NCBI GenBank assembly: GCA_002448445.1
Contig: DJYC01000003.1
Coordinates: 26,063-90,062 of the forward strand
Direction of reading: 5' to 3'
Source: Treponema sp. UBA6988
Lineage (GTDB): Bacteria > Spirochaetota > Spirochaetia > Treponematales > Treponemataceae
DNA: 64,000 nt
Under the pieces are notes generated by a model, which made no database searches, had not been told where the DNA came from, and saw only the letters and a list, made by a program, of their open reading frames with translations. The translations under genes and the position numbers were made by a program. Below are positions 33,769 through 40,700 of this stretch, in pieces. Positions within the stretch are counted from its first letter, which is position 1, and each line of letters opens with the position of its first letter.

Positions 33769-35463
33769 ATGATTACCTCAAACAAAATGGCGGACATTCA
33801 CTGCCCGTCTTGTGGCGCACCAGCAGCATACGATATTATCAAGAGGCTTTACCGCTGTTCTTATTGCGATGGTTCTGTTACCATAAGAGAAGCTATAGAA
33901 CAGAAGAGGGGATTCCGAAAACTTCATCAGGAAAAACTACAGGAAAGTGTTTCTTCCTACGACCTTGAACATGCCGAGTGTACCGGTTGTGGGGCAGAGA
34001 TTGTATTTGAAAAGGGAGAGGCTCTTTCTAAGTGTGAATTCTGCGGTAGGGCACTTGTAAGAAAGGAATATCTTAAGACGGGCAATATGCCTGAACTTGT
34101 CATTCCCTTTGAGCTTACTGAAGACGAAGCAAAGGAGAGGCTTGTCGCTTGGAAAAAGGCAAACTGGTGGAAGGCGGAGGCAAAGGCTCTTACTCCAGAA
34201 GTGGTTGAAAAGTTAAAGGGCTACTATTTGCCTTATGAATTGGTCCGGGGGCCTGTGGACTGCTTTATGTCCAAGGAAGAGGATAATCATGTCTACCACA
34301 TGAGCGGCTTTGTGAACGATGAATTTATAAATGCCTCTGACCGGCTGGACAACCTTCTGTTGGATGCAATGGAACCCTTTGACGTTTCTAGCCTTACCGA
34401 ATTTGATTTTGGCTACATTGCAGGGCATAGGGTCAAGATTGCAGACCTTAATAAAGAAGGCCTTGTTTGGAAAATCAAGTCGGAGGTTTCTTCTTATTAT
34501 GATTCTTTTGCCCGTAAAACCATGAAGACTAGACTTGCCAGCGCAGGATGCAAAGATACAAGTGAGCTTTTACGGATGCCGGTTTTGCTTCCTGTCTATT
34601 ATATTTCGTCTGGGGATGTCTGCCTTGCGGTAAACGGACAGACGGGGAAGGTTAGCGTGCGCGAAATTAAGCAAAGGTTCTTCCATCTTATGCCCTGGTG
34701 GTTAAAGGCAATTGTTGCAACGCTTTTAATTGGCCTGCTTGCCTTTGTAGCACTTTCGCTGATTTTTAAGGACATTGTAACAGGATCCGGGCTGGCAATT
34801 ATGCTGTCGGGTCTATTCTTCCTGATTACCCTTGTACATTATCACAATGAATATGGAAAAAGGGAGCTAAAGATTGAGAGGGATTCGCGGTATTTTGTTT
34901 CCAAAGGCGGCCCCTTCAGGAGAAAGGGAAAGCGTCTTGTGCAGGACATAAAGCCCCTTGTGCGTAAGTTTGTTAAACCGGTTGGCTATGTTGACATACC
35001 CAAAAGGGGCAGGGCTTGGTGCGAGTTTAAATTTAATTTTGTAAGAAAAATTGTGCTGGCAAGTTTTGCATGCATAGCTTTTGTTTTTCTGACAGTAATA
35101 ATAGCCCTCTTTTTGAATAAGTTCAACTTTAGGAATCTTAATTTTCAGGCCTCGGCATTTTGGTTTTGCCTGTCAGTTCCAATATCTATAATCCTCTTTA
35201 TTAAATATGTAACTTCCTTGAAGGATATGGCGGCAGACATTTACCTTCTTTTGGAAAACGGAAAGAAAAAACGTTATGTTCCAGAAGACCGCAATAATAA
35301 GCATAAAAAGGAGTGGGAAGGTATGAAGGATGACCTTAAGGAATTGCTTATTGGTGCCATAACGCCGCCTGGCTTGTTTTTGACCCTGTTTATACTCTTA
35401 ATCTTCTTTGGCATGTGCTGGTGTACGGCTTTTGGCTGGATGGAGTTTAGGCAAAGAAATTGA
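33769..35463 (+). CDS. Zinc-ribbon membrane protein
   Basis: A 564-residue protein. Two zinc ribbons lie at the N-terminus (CPSCG...CSYCD at residues 12-33; CTGCGAE...CEFCGR about 30 residues on). The next 220 residues are soluble with aromatic strands, and the C-terminal part has four or five membrane helices (WWLKAIVATLLIGLLAFVAL; VLASFACIAFVFLTVIIALF; a pair before the end). Similar proteins are often auto-annotated as TFIIB-type zinc ribbon or as primosomal N'-like, without evidence. Function unknown. No Shine-Dalgarno is visible; an ATG six codons later is equally possible, and upstream in-frame ATGs were rejected because the leading residues are not conserved-looking. Confidence 0.72.
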   Translation: MITSNKMADIHCPSCGAPAAYDIIKRLYRCSYCDGSVTIREAIEQKRGFRKLHQEKLQESVSSYDLEHAECTGCGAEIVFEKGEALSKCEFCGRALVRKEYLKTGNMPELVIPFELTEDEAKERLVAWKKANWWKAEAKALTPEVVEKLKGYYLPYELVRGPVDCFMSKEEDNHVYHMSGFVNDEFINASDRLDNLLLDAMEPFDVSSLTEFDFGYIAGHRVKIADLNKEGLVWKIKSEVSSYYDSFARKTMKTRLASAGCKDTSELLRMPVLLPVYYISSGDVCLAVNGQTGKVSVREIKQRFFHLMPWWLKAIVATLLIGLLAFVALSLIFKDIVTGSGLAIMLSGLFFLITLVHYHNEYGKRELKIERDSRYFVSKGGPFRRKGKRLVQDIKPLVRKFVKPVGYVDIPKRGRAWCEFKFNFVRKIVLASFACIAFVFLTVIIALFLNKFNFRNLNFQASAFWFCLSVPISIILFIKYVTSLKDMAADIYLLLENGKKKRYVPEDRNNKHKKEWEGMKDDLKELLIGAITPPGLFLTLFILLIFFGMCWCTAFGWMEFRQRN

Positions 35464-35568
35464 ATGTATGGCTTTATCTGGCGGTTGCTTTGTAACTTGC
35501 TTGGGGCATTTGTTGGACTTTGCAAAGAGATTGACCCGCAGAGGGGGTAGCGGAAGACAGCTGCGTGC

Positions 35569-35612
35569 TGCCAGCGGGGTGAGCCAAAGCCTTTGCAAAC
35601 AGATATTCAACT
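35569..35612 (+). pseudogene. Relic of an AraC-type recognition helix
   Basis: The strand encodes SGVSQSLCKQIFN and then a stop. This matches GGVSQSLCNQIFN in the AraC regulator at 26964-27866, and the DNA matches closely over roughly 35 bases. No other AraC parts surround it, so it seems to be a scrap left by a duplication or deletion. Confidence 0.45.
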
Positions 35613-35641
35613 AAATGACCAGCATTGTCATTTCCTGCTTC

Positions 35642-36073
35642 TTAATCCAATTTGCCGTCATTCTCTATTGCTTTAGGATAGTTGAAGAGCCAGGCAATAA
35701 AGCAAAATGCAAACAAGATGATTCCGACAATCAGGTTTCCGGTAATTATATATTGAACAAAACCGAACAGGGCTGCAGTCTCTGCCAAGCCAAGCATCGC
35801 TGCGAAAAGGCCAAAGATGGTTGTCGTTTCGTCAGAATTGGGTTTGCAAAAAAATGTCTTTACTATCTTGTTTTCATAAAAACTTTTTTTGTATATTTTT
35901 TTTGACAAGATAATGCTGACCATGCATGTGATGAATCCGATAATAAGCAATAATAGGCTTACCGGCAACAATGAATTGTTCACCTTGACCGAATTTGAAT
36001 ATGCAAGGTATGCATATACTGCTTTTGTCAAGGGAAATTCAAACCAAATCAATTTAAAAACTGTACTTTTCAT
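35642..36073 (-). CDS. Unrecognised four-helix membrane protein
   Basis: A 143-residue hydrophobic protein with about four membrane helices (LLPVSLLLLIIGFITCMVSI; TIFGLFAAMLGLAETAALFG; LIVGIILFAFCFIAWLF). No family motif is seen. AAGGTG precedes the ATG. It lies opposite to the zinc-ribbon membrane protein gene and ends 28 bases after the AraC scrap. Inner-membrane location is likely; nothing can be said of function. Confidence 0.6.
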   Translation of the reverse strand: MKSTVFKLIWFEFPLTKAVYAYLAYSNSVKVNNSLLPVSLLLLIIGFITCMVSIILSKKIYKKSFYENKIVKTFFCKPNSDETTTIFGLFAAMLGLAETAALFGFVQYIITGNLIVGIILFAFCFIAWLFNYPKAIENDGKLD

Positions 36074-36188
36074 TTTAACACCTTACTTTTTATTGAAATT
36101 ACTTCTTTAAGTATATCATATCAACCAGCTGAATGCCAGCTTTTAAAAACGAACGTTTTGCTCTTGCCAAGAAGAACTTTTATTTAAT
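36074..36188. other. Gene-free stretch before the hairpin element
   Basis: The gap from 36074 to 36695 is over 600 bases. This first part is AT-rich and should contain the promoter of the small membrane protein gene on the minus strand. The rest holds the hairpin element and the leader of the second MFS gene, listed separately. Confidence 0.4.
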
Positions 36189-36378
36189 CCTACGCCGCCG
36201 TGGAGGGGCAGTTGGTTAAAAATTGCCTCCTTGCAATTTTTAACCATGAGTTTTCTGCGAAAACTCACCTGTTTTTTATGGCAACAAATGACGCGCCCTC
36301 CTTGGCGCTACTTTTTTACATTTAATAGTTTGGCGGAACCCCGGTTCTCGCAACGAAGTTTCAAGCGAGGGCGGTGAC
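36189..36378 (+). repeat. Dispersed hairpin element, copy 2 (long form)
   Basis: Left end CCTACGCCGCCGTGGAGGGGC, followed by a perfect 13-bp stem GGTTAAAAATTGC/GCAATTTTTAACC (36214-36245, 6-base loop), a second perfect stem TGAGTTTTC/GAAAACTCA (36247-36267), and the right end GGAACCCCG (36335-36343). The last 42 bases differ from the inverted copy at 61805-61847 at only one position within the shared stretch. An extra 60 to 70 bases lie between the stems and the right end compared with other copies. Confidence 0.75.
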
Positions 36379-36491
36379 GATATGGCATGGCGGTCGAGTT
36401 AGAGTGGAAATGAATGATAGAGCATAAAAAAGCTTCCGTCCAGAAAATTCAGATTGACAAGAATTATTTGTTGGAGTAAAATACAAGTATT

Positions 36492-36548
36492 ATGTGGAAA
36501 ACTTCAGTTTTATTGTTAGAAAAATGCTATATCTCTACCCGTCAATAG
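36492..36548 (+). CDS. Candidate 18-residue leader peptide of second MFS gene
   Basis: The frame encodes MWKTSVLLLEKCYISTRQ and its TAG stop lies in the loop of a terminator-like hairpin. GGAG is present but 17 bases upstream, too far for strong initiation, so translation is uncertain. The arrangement matches transcription attenuators of efflux genes. Confidence 0.35.
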   Translation: MWKTSVLLLEKCYISTRQ

Positions 36549-36565
36549 GGGTAGTGGGCCTTTTT
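36535..36565 (+). terminator. Terminator-like hairpin in the leader of the second MFS gene
   Basis: CTACCC (36535-36540) pairs with GGGTAG (36549-36554); TGGGCC and then TTTTT (36561-36565) follow. It lies about 130 bases before the MFS start codon, so it would stop transcription before the gene unless an alternative fold forms. Confidence 0.5.
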
Positions 36566-36695
36566 CAGAAAACTGTGGTTTTGCATTAAACGATTGTCGC
36601 TTTTGTTATTCCCTTTTCTAAAAAAAAATCCAACGCATTAGAACCACTTCCTCTTTTTACGACTTATTATTTTTGCCGTAAAGGGGCGGCTTGTT

Positions 36696-37784
36696 ATGTT
36701 TAATATTAAGAAACAAATTGGAAGATTATATTCATCTGCGGTTTTTGGCCAGATTTCTCTTTCTGGAGCTTGGGTTGCAATTCTTGCGGCCCGCGGATTT
36801 TCTCTAGCCCAGATTGGTTTTGCGGAAACGGTTTTTCATATCGTTAGCATTTTGTTCGAGATTCCGTCTGGTGTTTTGGCGGATGTTTTTGGACGGAAGA
36901 AGACGCTTGTGATTTCCTGCCTGATGCGGATTGCAGGTGACATGGTTATGATTTTCTCCAACAATTTTGCCATGGTCTGCATTTCTGTTGGGCTTCATGC
37001 GCTGTGCTACAACTTTGCATCCGGTTCAGGGGATGCGCTGGCTTACGATTCGTTGAAGTTGGCGGGGCAGGAAGAAAAGTTTGACCGTTATGTTTCCAAC
37101 CAGCTTGTAATCTACCGCGTGTGCGAAGGGCTTTCCACTTTGACGGCAGGCTTTGCGCTTGTGATTGGCTACAAGATTGCATACGCTACGGGAGTGTTTG
37201 CTTCGCTTATTCAGATTGCAATTCTTTTTGGGCTTGTTGAAGTGAGGCTTTCTCCTTTGGCGGAAGACTTTAACGTGTGGAAGGAAATTGGCAAGTGCTT
37301 TAAGCAGAGCTTTTTGTTCCTAAAGGAAGCAAGGAAGGCACTGCTTTTGATGTTCACAAATTCTTTTGTGGGCGCCTTGGATATTTTGCTTTTGTTCTTT
37401 TTGCAGGCAAAACTTCCTATGGCCGGAATTCCAAACTGGCTTCTTGGCTTGGCTTTGCTTAGCACCCAGATTGGAGGCATTGTTGGGGCAAGGGTTATTC
37501 TTTTGGCAAAGAATGTGCGCTACAGGATTATCTTTTTGATTTCCACGGCGGTGATTCTGTCTGGAATTGCGCTTGAGCATACGGGGCTTTATCTTTTGAT
37601 GACGCTTGGGGGCTTTATGGCTTCTATGGCGGATGATGCGCTTCAGGTAAGGACCAACACACGCTTGCAGGACATGTTCCCTTCTGAGCAGAGGGCAACT
37701 CTTATTAGCATAGAGTCATTTTCTTTCTCTTGCATAATGATTGTGCTTTCTCCTCTTGCGGGGCTCTTCTTCTCTTGGTGGTAA
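36696..37784 (+). CDS. MFS transporter, short C-terminus
   Basis: A 362-residue major facilitator protein with about eleven membrane helices. IPSGVLADVFGRKKTLVI is motif A after helix 2. Related drug-type transporters are usually 390-420 residues; this one ends at LSPLAGLFFSWW, where a twelfth helix would normally begin or continue, followed at once by a terminator. It may be naturally shorter or truncated. AAGGGGCGG precedes the ATG. An upstream leader frame and hairpin suggest inducible expression. Substrate unknown. Confidence 0.82.
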   Translation: MFNIKKQIGRLYSSAVFGQISLSGAWVAILAARGFSLAQIGFAETVFHIVSILFEIPSGVLADVFGRKKTLVISCLMRIAGDMVMIFSNNFAMVCISVGLHALCYNFASGSGDALAYDSLKLAGQEEKFDRYVSNQLVIYRVCEGLSTLTAGFALVIGYKIAYATGVFASLIQIAILFGLVEVRLSPLAEDFNVWKEIGKCFKQSFLFLKEARKALLLMFTNSFVGALDILLLFFLQAKLPMAGIPNWLLGLALLSTQIGGIVGARVILLAKNVRYRIIFLISTAVILSGIALEHTGLYLLMTLGGFMASMADDALQVRTNTRLQDMFPSEQRATLISIESFSFSCIMIVLSPLAGLFFSWW

Positions 37785-37804
37785 AGAAGCCTAAGCGGGC
37801 GGTT

Positions 37805-37860
37805 CCCCATGCCAATTTTCCGTGCTTCTGTTGTGGATTTTTGGCATGGGGATTTTTTTT
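37805..37860 (+). terminator. Intrinsic terminator after second MFS gene
   Basis: CCCCATGCCA (37805-37814) pairs perfectly with TGGCATGGGG (37842-37851) and is followed by ATTTTTTTT. The loop is 27 bases, long but tolerable. Confidence 0.8.
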
Positions 37861-37956
37861 ATTAGCGCGGAGGGGCAATACCCCGATGCTCTGCGTTGCG
37901 GTTCGTTGATTGCGATTTTTCATTTTAATTTTTCCAAAGAAAATAGAGTGAATTTG

Positions 37957-37997
37957 GACTTGTTACTATTTATAAAAATAACAAGTCGCGCTATAAT
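37957..37997 (+). promoter_or_regulatory. Operator and -10 box of the superoxide-reductase operon
   Basis: GACTTGTTA (37957-37965) and TAACAAGTC (37979-37987) are a perfect 9-bp inverted repeat with 13 bases between. TATAAT (37992-37997) begins four bases after it. The repeat would cover the -35 region, so a repressor bound here would block transcription. It is not an obvious PerR or Fur box. Confidence 0.6.
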
Positions 37998-38038
37998 TTA
38001 GCTATTGGGGTGAAGTAAATACAAAAGAGGAGTAAAGT

Positions 38039-38452
38039 ATGGAGATGAAATTTTACAAATGCAAGGATTGCGGAAAAGTTCTTGCGATGCCAAGTTCAAG
38101 TGATGCTAGTGCCGCCGGTAATGCTGCCGGTAATGCTGCCGGAAATTCTGCCTGTTGCGGAGATGCGTTTGTTGAGCTAAAGGCTAACACAACGGATGCC
38201 GCTGTAGAAAAGCATGTTCCTGTTGTTGCTAAAAACGGAAGCTTTGTTCAGGTAACGGTTGGGGCTGTTATTCATCCTATGGAAGAAAAGCATTTTATTG
38301 AATGGATTGGCATTCAGACCAAGTTTGGCTTTATGTTTAGGGAACTTGCTCCGGGCGCAGAACCAAAGGCTTCTTTTGTACTTTCCGAGGGCGACGAACT
38401 TGTAAGGGCCTATGCCTACTGCAACCTTCACGGACTTTGGGCAGACAGATAA
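38039..38452 (+). CDS. dfx: Desulfoferrodoxin (superoxide reductase)
   Basis: A 137-residue cytoplasmic superoxide reductase, converting superoxide to peroxide with rubredoxin-type donors. The N-terminal Fe(Cys)4 centre keeps Cys8, Cys11, Cys39 and Cys40. The catalytic iron ligands are His59, His79, His85, Cys128 and His131, and Lys58 precedes the first histidine as usual. Between the Cys pairs there is an unusual insertion (SSSDASAAGN and repeated AAGN) encoded by three 12-bp direct repeats, longer than in standard family members. AGAGGAG precedes the start. The next genes provide rubredoxin and rubrerythrin. Confidence 0.95.
   Translation: MEMKFYKCKDCGKVLAMPSSSDASAAGNAAGNAAGNSACCGDAFVELKANTTDAAVEKHVPVVAKNGSFVQVTVGAVIHPMEEKHFIEWIGIQTKFGFMFRELAPGAEPKASFVLSEGDELVRAYAYCNLHGLWADR
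38114..38149 (+). repeat. Three 12-bp tandem repeats inside dfx
   Basis: GCCGGTAATGCT occurs twice in a row (38114-38137) and a third, altered copy GCCGGAAATTCT follows (38138-38149). The unit is a multiple of three, so changes in copy number keep the frame and alter the linker between the iron-binding cysteine pairs. Confidence 0.85.
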
Positions 38453-38453
38453 T

Positions 38454-39074
38454 ATGGACAACAAGGCACTTTACAATATTTCCTACGGTCTCTTTTTGCT
38501 TGGGACAAATGCTTCCGGGAAAATAAACGCTTGCATTACAAATACCTGCATTCAGGTTGCATCTGATCCCGTCCGCATAGCAATTTCGGTTTTGAACCAG
38601 AACTACACCTGCGACCTTATAAAAGAAAGTGGTGTCTTCTGTCTTTCTGTTTTGGACAAGACGGCTGGCTTTGATCTGTTTAAGCGCTTTGGCTACCAGA
38701 GCGGAAGGAAAGTGGACAAGTTTGCTGACTTTGCATACAAAACGGATATGAACGGATGCCCTTATTTGGCAGAGCACGCATGTTCTGTTTTTACCTGCAA
38801 GGTTCTTTCCAAGACAGACCTGGGAACACACACTCTCTTTGTTGCGGAAGTGGTTGACGCAGAGCTTGCCGGCAGCGGTGAGCCCGTAACTTATGCCGAC
38901 TACCAGAGCAGCATAAAGCCAAAGGTTAAGGTTGAATCTTCCAAGAAAATCATTGGCTGGAAATGCAAAATATGCGGCTACGAGTATATGAACCCAGAGC
39001 TTCCGTCAGACTACACATGCCCCTTGTGCGGACATCCTGCGGAGGATTTTGAACCGATTTACGAGAGCGCCTAG
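38454..39074 (+). CDS. Flavin reductase-rubredoxin fusion (high-molecular-weight rubredoxin)
   Basis: A 206-residue fusion. Residues 1-150 are a flavin reductase-like FMN-binding domain (NISYGLFLLGTNASGKINAC; later FKRFGYQSGRKVDKF). Residues about 158-206 are a rubredoxin with CKICGYEY and CPLCGHP as the two metal-binding pairs. Such Hrb proteins pass electrons from NADH:rubredoxin oxidoreductase to oxygen- or nitric-oxide-reducing flavoproteins, superoxide reductase or rubrerythrin. The start is two bases after the dfx stop with no strong ribosome site, so translation is probably coupled. Confidence 0.9.
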   Translation: MDNKALYNISYGLFLLGTNASGKINACITNTCIQVASDPVRIAISVLNQNYTCDLIKESGVFCLSVLDKTAGFDLFKRFGYQSGRKVDKFADFAYKTDMNGCPYLAEHACSVFTCKVLSKTDLGTHTLFVAEVVDAELAGSGEPVTYADYQSSIKPKVKVESSKKIIGWKCKICGYEYMNPELPSDYTCPLCGHPAEDFEPIYESA

Positions 39075-39113
39075 TGCGCCTGTAAAATAGAAATAATTTT
39101 TTAGGAGAAATGT

Positions 39114-39653
39114 ATGGCAAACAAATATGCGGGAACGCAGACAGAGAAGAATTTGCAGACGGCTTTTGCCGGTGAAAGCCAGGCAAGAAACAAGTACACC
39201 TATTTTGCATCCGTTGCAAAGAAGGAAGGCTACGAGCAGATTAGTGCGCTTTTTCTCAAGACCGCTGACAACGAAAAGGAACACGCAAAGATGTGGTTCA
39301 AGGAATTGGGCGAGCTTGGCGACACAAAGGCAAACCTCAACGCTGCTGCAGACGGAGAAAACTTTGAATGGACAGACATGTATGAAGGTTTTGCAAAGAC
39401 TGCTGAAAAAGAAGGCTTTGCTGAACTTGCCGCAAAATTCCGTGGAGTTGCTGCAATAGAAAAGCATCACGAGGAGCGTTACCGTGCCCTTCTAAAGAAT
39501 GTTGAATCCAAAGAAGTTTTTGAAAAGAGTTCCGTAAAGGTTTGGGAATGCAGAAACTGTGGACACATCGTAGTGGGAACAAAGGCTCCCGAAGTTTGCC
39601 CTGTATGCGCCCATCCTCAGAGCTACTTTGAAATTAGCGCAGAAAACTATTAG
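39114..39653 (+). CDS. rbr: Rubrerythrin
   Basis: A 179-residue peroxidase of anaerobes. The N-terminal four-helix bundle has the diiron ligands in helices with [13 protein letters not shown], the [10 protein letters not shown] pair and [14 protein letters not shown]; the C-terminal rubredoxin domain has CRNCGH and CPVCAHP. It reduces hydrogen peroxide to water, taking electrons from rubredoxin-type carriers such as the neighbour's. AGGAG precedes the start. Last gene of the dfx operon before a terminator. Confidence 0.96.
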   Translation: MANKYAGTQTEKNLQTAFAGESQARNKYTYFASVAKKEGYEQISALFLKTADNEKEHAKMWFKELGELGDTKANLNAAADGENFEWTDMYEGFAKTAEKEGFAELAAKFRGVAAIEKHHEERYRALLKNVESKEVFEKSSVKVWECRNCGHIVVGTKAPEVCPVCAHPQSYFEISAENY

Positions 39654-39671
39654 GCTATAGGCAAGTTGTTG

Positions 39672-39711
39672 TCGGGCGTGGTTCATTTTAAACCATTGCC
39701 CGATTTTTTTT
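39672..39711 (+). terminator. Intrinsic terminator after rubrerythrin
   Basis: TCGGGCGTGGTT pairs with AACCATTGCCCGA (one bulge), followed by eight T. It closes the dfx operon and faces the leftward GNAT gene. Confidence 0.85.
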
Positions 39712-39725
39712 GCCAGATTTTGCCG

Positions 39726-40160
39726 TTAAATTTTTTTAATAAAACGCTTCTGGTCTTTTTCTTCCACGTAACCAAGGTGCCTGTAAAAATTGTGTGCGTT
39801 AACACGTTCTGCTCCGGAGTTAAGTCTCATCTTTTTAATGCCCATTTCCCTTGCCCAGTCTTCTGCCGCAAAGAGAAGTGCCTTTCCAATTCCCCGCTTG
39901 TGGAATTCTTTTTTTACGGAAAGCCCCAAAACGTTTGCCATTGTTTCTGAATACAAAAGGTCGTAGCGTTCAATGTGAATAATTCCAAGAACTTGTCCGT
40001 CCTCTTCTGCAACAAAAGCCGCTTCTCGTGCCGGGTCAAGCTTGTCTATCTTTTCTTGAACAAGAGAAAGGTCATCTGTTCCGCCTAGACCTTCCGCATT
40101 TATTTTGCTGATTTCAGCTGCATCTTTTTTTTCCAATTTTCTGATGGTAAGATTTTCCAT
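39726..40160 (-). CDS. GNAT N-acetyltransferase
   Basis: A 144-residue GNAT. LSVKKEFHKRGIGKALLFAAE is interrupted here only for naming: the acetyl-CoA loop is FHKRGIGKALL near residues 85-95, and the end ERVNAHNFYRHLGYVEEKD is typical. It resembles aminoglycoside 6'-type and related small-amine GNATs in length, but substrate is not determined. AAGGAG precedes the start. Last gene of a three-gene leftward operon. Confidence 0.87.
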   Translation of the reverse strand: MENLTIRKLEKKDAAEISKINAEGLGGTDDLSLVQEKIDKLDPAREAAFVAEEDGQVLGIIHIERYDLLYSETMANVLGLSVKKEFHKRGIGKALLFAAEDWAREMGIKKMRLNSGAERVNAHNFYRHLGYVEEKDQKRFIKKI

Positions 40161-40163
40161 TTT

Positions 40164-40700
40164 TTATTCTCCTTGTTTTTTAGTAAAAATCATGTTGCAT
40201 CTTCCCCAGAATTCGTCTTTGTAGGCAAAGGCATTTGGATGTGTATCCCTCTCCGTAAAGCCAATGGATTTGTAACACTTTTTTGCACTTGTGTTTTCTG
40301 AAAAGACATTAAGGTGAACGGCATCTGCTTTTGTAATGTTGAATGCGTAGTCAAGTGCAAGCTTTAGCATCTGCTTTCCCAAGCCCTGTCCTCGGAAGCT
40401 GGGATTGACCATTACAAATTTTAGCATACCCTCGTTTGAGTCCAGGTTGAGTGAATAAGAGAAAAATCCAAGAAGTGCACCGTCGTCAGCTGTAGCTACA
40501 AATTGGCTTTCGCAATGCTCGTTTGCCATATTAAAAAGGACGCTTTCAAAATCGTCTTTTTCCAAGGGGAACTTAAAGCGGTTTGCGCACCATAATGCGT
40601 GTCCCCGTTCGTCCATCATCCAATTCTTTATCTGGTCAAAGTCTTTGGAGATTATAAATGGCCTTAGTCTCATTTTGTCTTCGTTCATTTTATAAATCAT
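40164..40700 (-). CDS. GNAT N-acetyltransferase (RimJ/RimL type)
   Basis: A 178-residue GNAT: RLRPFIISKDFDQIKNWM start, acetyl-CoA loop PSFRGQGLGKQMLKLALDYA and end NTSAKKCYKSIGFTERD. This layout is that of the RimJ/RimL branch that acetylates protein N-termini or amino-sugar amines. The ATG overlaps the stop of the upstream NUDIX-HD gene (ATGA), so translation is coupled; an internal ATG four codons later is an alternative. Confidence 0.87.
   Translation of the reverse strand: MIYKMNEDKMRLRPFIISKDFDQIKNWMMDERGHALWCANRFKFPLEKDDFESVLFNMANEHCESQFVATADDGALLGFFSYSLNLDSNEGMLKFVMVNPSFRGQGLGKQMLKLALDYAFNITKADAVHLNVFSENTSAKKCYKSIGFTERDTHPNAFAYKDEFWGRCNMIFTKKQGE

Noticed and set aside
38114..38149. 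CRISPR-like repeats
   Set aside because: Three adjacent 12-bp units without spacers inside a coding sequence are a tandem repeat, not a CRISPR array; no cas genes are present.
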